Assembly: GCF_029840635.1 (NCBI RefSeq)
Contig: NZ_JAOCCU010000019.1
Span: forward strand, 58,886 to 122,885
From: Mitsuaria sp. GD03876
GTDB lineage: Bacteria; Pseudomonadota; Gammaproteobacteria; Burkholderiales; Burkholderiaceae_C
Direction of reading: 5' to 3'
DNA: 64,000 nt
This document shows positions 1-9,000 of the stretch, in pieces (the first letter of the stretch is position 1; each line of letters opens with the position of its first letter). Under the pieces are notes generated by a model. It saw nothing but the letters and a program-made list of their open reading frames with translations, made no database searches and was not told the origin of the DNA. Made by a program: the position numbers and the translations under genes.

Positions 1-3000
1 GCGCACCTTGGCCTGGAAGTCCGCTCGTCCGATGAACTCGAGCTCGCCGTCCAGCCGCCAGCGCACGAGGTCGCCGGTGCGGTACATGCGGGCCTGCGGC
101 TCGTCGGTCAAGGACCCGTCGGTCAAGGACCCGTCGGTCAAGGACCCGTCGGCCGAGGACCCGTCGGCCGAGGAGTTGCCGGCCGAGGAGTTGCCGGCCG
201 AGGGATCGGTGACGAAGCGCTCGGCGGTGAGGTCGGGGCGGTTCAGGTAACCGCGCGCCACGCCGACGCCGCCGACCCACAGCTCGCCCGGCACGCCTGC
301 CGGCACTGGCGACATCGCCGCGTCCAGCACGTACAGCCGGGTGTTGGCGAAGGGCCGGCCGATGCTCACGCGAGCGCCTTGCTCGGCATGGCGCACGTAG
401 GCGGCGCTGCACGAGACCGTGATCTCGGTCGGACCGTAGGTGTTGACCAGCCGGGGACGCAGCGAAGGCTCGTCCCACAGCGTCGCCAGCAGCGCCTCCC
501 ACTGCGCCAGCTTGTGCAGCGAGATCGCGTCGCCGGTGACGTTGACGGTGCGCACGCCGCGCAGCTGCACGGCCGCGCGCGCGGGAGCCTGACTCCATTC
601 GCCCACCAGCGTGTGCCAGTGCGCGGCGGTGAGATGCACCATCGAGGCGATGCCCGGCTGCTCGCGCGTGCCCAGCGGCTCGCGTCCTGGCGTGAGCGCG
701 GCGCCCGCCAGCAGGGCAGGGACGATTTCCTCGATGGAGAGGTCGAAGTTCAGCGAGTTCTGCTGCAGGACCACCGAGTCGGCGTCCAGGTCGAACCAGC
801 GCGCGGCGTCCAGCGCGTAGTTCAGCAGGCCGCGATGCTCGACCATCACGCCCTTGGGGCGGCCGGTGGAGCCGGAGGTGTACATGACGTAGGCCAGCCG
901 CGAGGGCGCGGGGCCGGCCAGGTCGGGCTCCAGCGACCAAGGCTCGAATGCTGCGAGGACCGCGTCGTTCGACGCGTCGGACAGGGCAGGGGCTGGCGCA
1001 TCGGCCGGTGAATCCGCCGACGCCTTGGCTTGCGTATCGGCTTGGTCTTCGCTCAGTGCAGCGCTCCGGACGTCGGCCTGCGCGTCATCTGCAAGCGCTC
1101 CGTCAGCCAGCAGTTCCGCCAGGTCGAAGCTCGCCACGGGCCAGTCGCGCACCGCGGCAGGTACCTCGCCCAGGCGCAGCACGGCGCGAGGTCCGGCGTC
1201 TTCCAGCATCTGCGCCAGGCGCTCGGCGGGATAGCCGGGGTCCAGCGGCAGGTACGCGCCACCGGCCTTCCACACGCCCAGCAGCGCGGCGATGAGCTCG
1301 GGCGAGCGTCGTGCGCAGACCGCCACGCGGTCCTCGGCGCGCACGCCGACGCGGCGCAGCGCCAGTGCCACGTGGCGGGCGCGGGCCTCGAGCTCGGCGT
1401 AGCTCCAACGCAGTTCGCCGTCGATGACCGCCGGCGCGTCCGGGCGAGCCGCCGCCACGCGGGCAATCGCGCGATGCACCAGGCCATCGGCCGGCAGGTC
1501 CCGTTCAGTGGCGTTCCAGCGCGCCAGCAGTCGCGCCTCGCTGTCGGGCAGCGCCGTCAGCGCGCGCACGGGCCGCGGGTCGGCGCTTTCCAGCGCCAGG
1601 GTCAGGCCTTCCAGCGCCCCGACGACGAAGTCCAGCATTCGTGGCGCGCCGACCTCGGCATCCGTCTGCATGACCAGCTCGAAGTCCTGCCCGAGGTCGT
1701 CCACCGACAGCGAGAACGGATAGTTGGTCCGCTCCTCGCCGTCGAGGATCCGAAGTCCGGTCCCGCTCGACGCCGACGCGGGCGCGGTGTGGCGGTAGTT
1801 CAGCAACGCGCTGAACAACGGCAGCCGCGCGTCGACCCCGCTGCACCGCTGGGCCAGCGCGAGCGAGGCCTGCTCATGCGCCACCAGCGCGCGGAGCACG
1901 CCGCTCATGGTCTCCACGGCCTCTTCCGCGCTCGCCTGCGCGAGACGGGCGCGCACCGGCAGCGTGTTGATGAACAGGCCCATCGTGGACTCCACGCCCG
2001 AGCGGCCATGCAGCCGTCCCGACAGCACGGTCCCGAAGGCCACGTCGTCGCGTCCGGAGCAGGTGGCCAGCACCATCGCCCAGGCCACGTGGAACAGCGC
2101 CGCGGGGCTGATCCCGCGCTCACGCGCCGCTTCGCGCAGACGCCTCGACAGCGCCGGATCCAGCGCGCGCTCGGCCTGCGCGATGTCCGTGCCGTCGCCC
2201 CGAACCTCCAGCAGGTCGAAGGGCGCGGTCGGCGACGCCAGGTCGCCGAGCTGCGCGCGGAAGAACGCCTCCGCCTCCGGGCCGGCCTGGCGGTGCAGCG
2301 CCTCCGCGACGAACTCGCGGTAGGGCACCGGCACGGGCAATTCGTCCTGCCGCCCCTGCTCATGGAGCCGCCATTCGGTGTCGATGATCTCCAGCCCCAC
2401 GTGGTCGAACACCAGGTGGTGGCAGCTGAAGACGACCAGGTGGGACCCGTCCTCGCGCTCCGCGATCTCCATCCGCATCAGCGGCGCCTCGTCCAGCGGC
2501 AACCACTGGCGCTCGCGCGCGCACAGCTCACGCATGCGCGCCATCACGTCCTCACCGGGCCCGAAGCGGCGCCAGGTCACCGACAGCGTCGCCTCGCGCC
2601 ACACGACCTGCACCGGCTGGGGCAGCGCGTCCCACAGCACCGCCGTGCGCAGCGCGTCGTGGCGGGCCACCAGGTGCTGGACGGTCCGCGCGAAGCGTTC
2701 GGTCTCCTCGCGGCCGCCCAGGGCCAGCAGCACCGGCGTGACATACGGGTCGCTGCGCTGCGTGGCGGCCATGTGCAGGAAGAGCATCCCTTCCTGCAGC
2801 GGCATCAGCGGGTAGATGTCCTGGATGTTGGCCGCGCCTCCTGGGGTGCGGGCCGCGATGTGGTCGATCTCGTCCTGCGACAGCGTCACCAGCGGCAGCA
2901 TGTCCGGCGTGATGCGGGCACAGCCCGGCGCGATGAGGTTGGGCGGCGCCTGGAAGGCCGCGCCGGCCGCGGGGCCTGCAGCCTCCATCGCGCCAGCCAG

Positions 3001-6000
3001 CGCGCCGAGGTCGGCTGCCTCCAGGATCTGGTGGATGGACACGTCGGCGCCGTGCTCGCGCAGCCGCGACAGCAGCCGCAGCGACAGCAGGGAATGGCCG
3101 CCCAGCGCGAAGAAGTTGTCGCGCGTGGACACCGGGCGTCCCGGACTCAGCAGTTCCTCCCACAGCGTGGCCAGCAGGCGCTCAGCCGCCGTGGCGGGCG
3201 GCACGTGCCTGCCGCGTGACCCGACCACGGGCGCGGGCAGGGCCGCGCGGTCCAGCTTGCCGTTGACGCTCAGCGGCATCGCCTCGAGCACGATGAAGGC
3301 GGCCGGCACCATGTACGACGGCAACCGTGTCGCGAGCTTCGCGGCCCAGTCGTGGCCCGTCGCATGCGCCGCGTCCGGCGCCGCCGCTTCCGTCAGCGTG
3401 AGGTAGGCCACGAGCCGCGCATCCCCGGGCGAGTCCTCGCGCAACACCGTCACCGCCTCGCGCACGCCGGGCAGCGCGGTCAGCGCAGCCTCGATCTCGC
3501 CGAGCTCGATGCGCTGGCCGCGCAGCTTCACCTGGAAGTCGTTGCGGCCGAGGTACTCGATCTGTCCGTCCTCGCGCCATTGCCCCAGGTCGCCGGTGCG
3601 GTACATGCGCGCCGCGGGATCCGTGGAGAACGGGTCGCGGACGAAGCGCTCGGCGGTCAGGTCGGGCCGGTTGAGGTAGCCGCGCGCCACCTGCACGCCG
3701 GCGATGTGGATCTCGCCGGGCACGCCCACGGGCACGGGCCGGCCGTGGGCATCCAGGACGTGCAGCCGGGTGTTGTCGATGGGAGCGCCGATCGGCACGG
3801 TGCCCTGCGGCGAGCCCAGCACGCAGGCGTGCCAGCTCACGTCGACGGCGGCCTCGGTCGGCCCGTACAGGTTGTGCAGGCCGGCGTGGGGCCAGCGGCG
3901 CAGGAAGCGATCCCGCTGGACCGGCGCGAGCGCCTCGCCGCTGCAGAAGACGAGACGCAGCGAGGCATGGGCGGTGGACGCCGGCACGCCGTCGAGATAG
4001 GCCTGCAGCATCGAGGGCACGAAGTGCAGCGTGGTGATGCCTTGCTCGTCGATCAGCCGCGCGAGGTAGTCGGGCGAGCGATGTCCCTGGGGACGCGCCA
4101 TGACCACGCGCGCGCCGGTGATCAGCGGCCAGAAGAACTCCCAGACCGAGACATCGAATCCGAACGGCGTCTTCTGCAGGACGCGGTCGTCGGCGTCCAG
4201 CGCGAAGACGCGCTGCATCCACAGCAGCCGGTTGACCACGCCGGCGTGTTCGTTCATGACGCCCTTGGGCCGGCCGGTCGATCCCGAGGTGTAGAGCGTA
4301 TAGACCAGATGACGCGGACCCAACGCTGGCTGCGCGGGAGCGACCGGCGGCAACGCGTCGAGCATCGCGCGTAACGGAACGGCATCGAGGACCAAAACCT
4401 CGGGCGGCGGCGAGCCGCCGGCATTCGCTTCGGCTTCGGCTTCGGCGTCGACGACGGCCGTTGCGTCGGCGAGGCGGCTGGCGATCGCCTGCTGGGTGAG
4501 CACGAGCGCGGGACGCGCGTCACGCAGGATCCAGCCCAATCTGGCCGGCGGCAGATCGGGATCCAACGGCACGTAGGCGGCGCCGGCCTTGAGCACGCCC
4601 AGCAGCGCGACCACCAGGTCCGCCGATCGTTCCATGCAGACGCCGACCAGTTGGTCCGGACCCGCGCCGCGCGCTGCCAGTGCCTGGGCCAGGCGGTTGG
4701 ATCGCGCCTGGAGTTCCGCGTAGGTGAGGGTGCCGTCCTCCGCGCTGACCGCGATCGCTTGCGGCGTGCGTTCGACCTGGGCGTCGAAGAGCGTGTGGAC
4801 CAGTTCGTCCGCGCCCGGCAGCTCGCGTGCCGTGTCGTTCCAGCGCGCCAGGCGCTGCTGCTCCGCGGCGGGCAGCGTGGCGAGGGCGAGCAACGCGTCG
4901 CGGCTCCCCGTGTCGAGCGCCTGGATCAGCTGCTCCAGCGCGGTGGCCGTGGCGTCGAGCAGCCGCTCGGCGCCCACGCGATCGTCCACCTGCATGACCA
5001 GCGTGAAGTCCTGTCCGAAGTCGTCCACGGACAGGGTGAACGGGTAGTTGGTGCGTTCCTCGCCGGCGATGACCGGCAGGGCGCCGGTGTCCGCCGAAGT
5101 CGGCGCCACGCTGTGGCGATAGTTCAGCACCGCGCTGAACAACGGTGTCGGCGCGGTCACGCCGCTGCAGCGCTGAGCCAGGGCCAGCGGGGTCTGCTCG
5201 TGCTCGACCAGTCCATGCAGCGCCATGTTCATCGCCGACAGCGCCTGCTCCGCACCCACGCCCGCGAGCCGCGCCCGCACTGGCAGCGTGTTGATGAACA
5301 GGCCCATGGTGGCGTCGATGCCGGCCGCGCCGCGCAGCCGGCCCGACAGCACGGTGCCGAACACCACGTCGTCACGACCCGCGCAGGCGGACAGCACCAT
5401 CGACCAGGCGACGTGGAAGAGCACCGCGGGGCTCATGCCCCGGCGTCGCGCGGCCTGCCGCAGCCGTTCCGACAGGGCCGGCGACAGCGGGCGTTCGGCC
5501 TGGGTGATGTCGCTGCCGTCGCCTTGCGCGTGCAGCAGCCCGAAGGGCGCGGTCGGGGTGTCGACATCGCCGAGCACGGCGCGGAAATGCGCGGTCGCGT
5601 CGCCGGTCTCCTGTTGATGCAGCGCCTGCGCGACGAAGTCCCGCAGCGGCACCGGCTCGGGCAGTTCGTCCTGCCGGCCCGCCTGGTGCAGGCGCCATTC
5701 CGCGTCGATCAGGTCCAGGCCGACGTGGTCGAAGATCAGGTGGTGGTGCGTGAGCAGCACCAGGTGCGCGCCGCTGGGTTCGGCGGCGATCTCGAGCCGC
5801 ATCAGCGGCGCCTCGTGCAACGGCAGCACGTGGCGGCCTTGCTGGCAACTCGCCAGCATGCGCGCCAGGACGTCCTCTTCCGGCTCGGCCGCGCGCCAGT
5901 TCACCGACAGCGGCGCCTGCCGCCACACGACCTGGACGGGCCGGGAGAGTCCCTCCCAGAGCACCGCCGTGCGCAGCGCGTCATGGCGGTCCACCATCTG

Positions 6001-9000
6001 CTGGACCGTGCGCACGAAGCGCTCGGCTTCGGCGCGATCCGCCAGGCGCAGCAGGGTGGGCGTGACGTAGGGATCGCCCGAGCCCTGCGCGGCCATGTGC
6101 AGGAACAGCAGGCCCTCCTGCATCGGCAGCAGCGGATAGATGTCCTGGATGTTGGCCGCGCCGCCGGACACGCGGCCGACGATGCGGTCGATCTCTTCCT
6201 GGCCGAGCGCCACCAGCGGGAGCAGCGACGGGACGATGCGCGCGCAGCCCTCGGGAATGAGGTTGGGCGGCGCCTGGAAGACGGTCCGCGGCGACTGGTC
6301 GCGTGCGTCGAGGATCCGCGCCAGCGACGCAAGGTCGGCGGCGCCCAGCAGGTCCGAGACCGCGACCTGGCGACCGCTTTCGCGCAGCCGGGCCATCAGG
6401 CGCATGGCCAGCAGCGAATGGCCGCCGAGGGCGAAGAAGTTGTCGCCGCAGGAGACGGCGCGTCCGGGCTTCAGCAGCTCCTCCCAGAGCGAGGCCAGCA
6501 GCCGTTCCGTGTCGGTGGTGGGGTCGACGTGGGGGCGGACGGCGTTCTCGACCGTCGGCGTGACCGTCGGATCGAGCGCGGCAGCGGTAGCGATGGTGAT
6601 GTCGGAGGCCGGCGCGGGCGCGCTCGTCCCGCGCACCTCCGACGTACCGCCCAGCGGCCAGTCGCCGACCGGCGTGCCGGGCAGCGTCAGGGCCGTTTCC
6701 AGCAGGCCATGCAGCTGACGGTCCAGGGCCGCGATCGTGGCGGCGTCGAAGACGGCGGTGGCGTACTCCCACGACAGGCGCAGACCGTCCTCGCCTTCGG
6801 TCACGTCCAGGCAGAGCTCGAACTGCGTCGTCCGCCGCTGCGGCTCGCGCGCTGTCACCGACAGGCCGGGCAGAGCCAAGGACGCCCGGCGGTTGTTCTG
6901 CAGCGACAGCATCACGCGGAAAAGCGGCTCATGGCGGCCCGTCGAGGCCGCGATCGCGTCGGCCAGCACGTCGAAGGGCAGGTCCTGGTGCGCCTGCGCC
7001 TGCGCGCCGACCTGGCCGCAGCGCGCCAGCAAGGTGGGAAAGTCCTCGTCCAGCCGGACCGGCACGCGCAGCACCAGCGTGTTGACGAACAGGCCGATCA
7101 GCGGCTCGAGTTCCGCGCTGTGGCGATTCGCCACCGGCGCGCCCAGCACGATGTCGTGGCTGCCGCCCACGCGGGCCATCAGCAGGGCCAGGCTGGCGTG
7201 CAGGACGCTGAAGAGCGTGGCGCCCGAATTGCGGCGCAGGGTCTCCAGCCGCGCGGAGGTCGCGGCATCGAGCCGCGAGTGATGGACCGCGCCCCGGACG
7301 TCGGACCGCGCGGGACGCGGACGATCCAACGGCAGCGGATCCGCGGCCGGCAGGTCCGCGAGCTGGCGCATCCAGTACGCGAGATCGCGCGCGCGCGCCG
7401 CCTCTCGCGCGGGCTGGCGGTCCCAGTACGCGAAGTCGCCGTACTGCACGGCAAGCGGCGCGGGCGGCGTCTGCCCGTCGTCGGCATAGGCCTGGCGCCA
7501 CTCGTCGACCGCGATGGCGGCGGACCAGCCGTCGGAGGCGATGTGGTGGATCACCACGGCCAGCACGTGATGGTCGGCGGCCAGGGACCAGACCCGGGCG
7601 CGCCAGGGCGGTGCGGCGGCGAGGTCGAACGGCTGGTCGACGAAGGTCGCGATGAGCTCATCGAGGGCCTCGTCATCCAGGCCGGGACCTTGATCGGCCA
7701 CTTGCAGGTCGACGGGCGTCGGCGCCTGCACGTCCTGCCAGGCCTGGCCCGCTTCCTCGCGCACCACGGCGCGCAGCACCTCGTGCCGGGTCGCCACCTG
7801 CGTCAACGCGCGCCGCAGGCGATGCAGGTCCAGCTCCCCGCGCAGGTCGAGCACCAGCGGCAGGTGGTAGTGCGGGCTGTGCCCGCCATGCATCTGGTCG
7901 ATCAGCCACAGGCGCTGCTGCGCATGCGACAGCGGCGCCTTGTTGCCCGCGGGACGAGCGGAGATCGCGGCGGGCGCCGGCGGCGCGGCTGCCACGCGGG
8001 CAGCGAAGTCCGCCAGCGTCGCGGCCTCGAACAGCGTCGCCAGCGGCACCTCGGCGCGCAGCCGACGCCGGAGCTCGGCCACCACGCGCATCGCCAGCAG
8101 GGAATGCCCGCCGATGTCGAAGAAGCGGTCCTCGATCGACGGCAGGTGCGCGTGTCCGAGCACGTCCTGCCACACCTGCGCGACGGCGCGTTCGGTGTCG
8201 TCGCGCGGCGCCGTGCGCAGCGTGGCATCGCCCAGGGTAGGGCGGGGCAGCGCGGCGCGATCGATCTTGCCGTTGGCGGTCCGCGGCAGCGCCTCGAGCC
8301 AGGTCACGGTCGCGGGGACCATGTAATCCGGCAAGGTGACGGCGAGGTCGGCGCGGATGCCCAGGGCGCGTCGCGACGGTTCCGCGACGACGAAGGCCGC
8401 CAGCGTCCGCTCGCCGTTGCCCGACGCGAACGCGTGCACGACGGCCTGATGGACGCCGGACAGGCGCTGGATGGCCGTCTCGATCTCGCCCAGTTCCACG
8501 CGGAAGCCGCGGATCTTGACCTGATGGTCGGCCCGGCCGGAGAGCTCCACCACGCCGTCGTCGCGCCACCGCGCGAGGTCGCCGGTGCGATACAGGCGAT
8601 CGCCGGGCGCGCCCCACGGATCCGGGACGAACTTGTCGCGGTTGAGCTCGGGACGTTCGAGGTAACCGGGGCCGACACCGAGCCCGCCGATGCAGAGCTC
8701 GCCGGTGACGCCGGGAGGCAGCGCGCGCAAGCTCGCGTCGACGACATGCAGGCGCATGCCGGGGAAGGGCCGGCCGATGGGCATCATGCCGTCCGCGGGC
8801 GCCGCGGCGTCGTCAGGCTCGTGATAGCTCGAGTCGATGGCGGCCTCGGTCACGCCGTAGGTGTTGATGATCCGAGGCACGGGTCCGCAAGCGGCGCGCA
8901 GCCGCGCGTGATCGACGGCGTACCAGCTGTCGGAGCCGACGACGACCAGCCGCATCGATGCCAGGCCGTGCGCGCCGTCCTGCGGCCAGGCGGCCACCTC

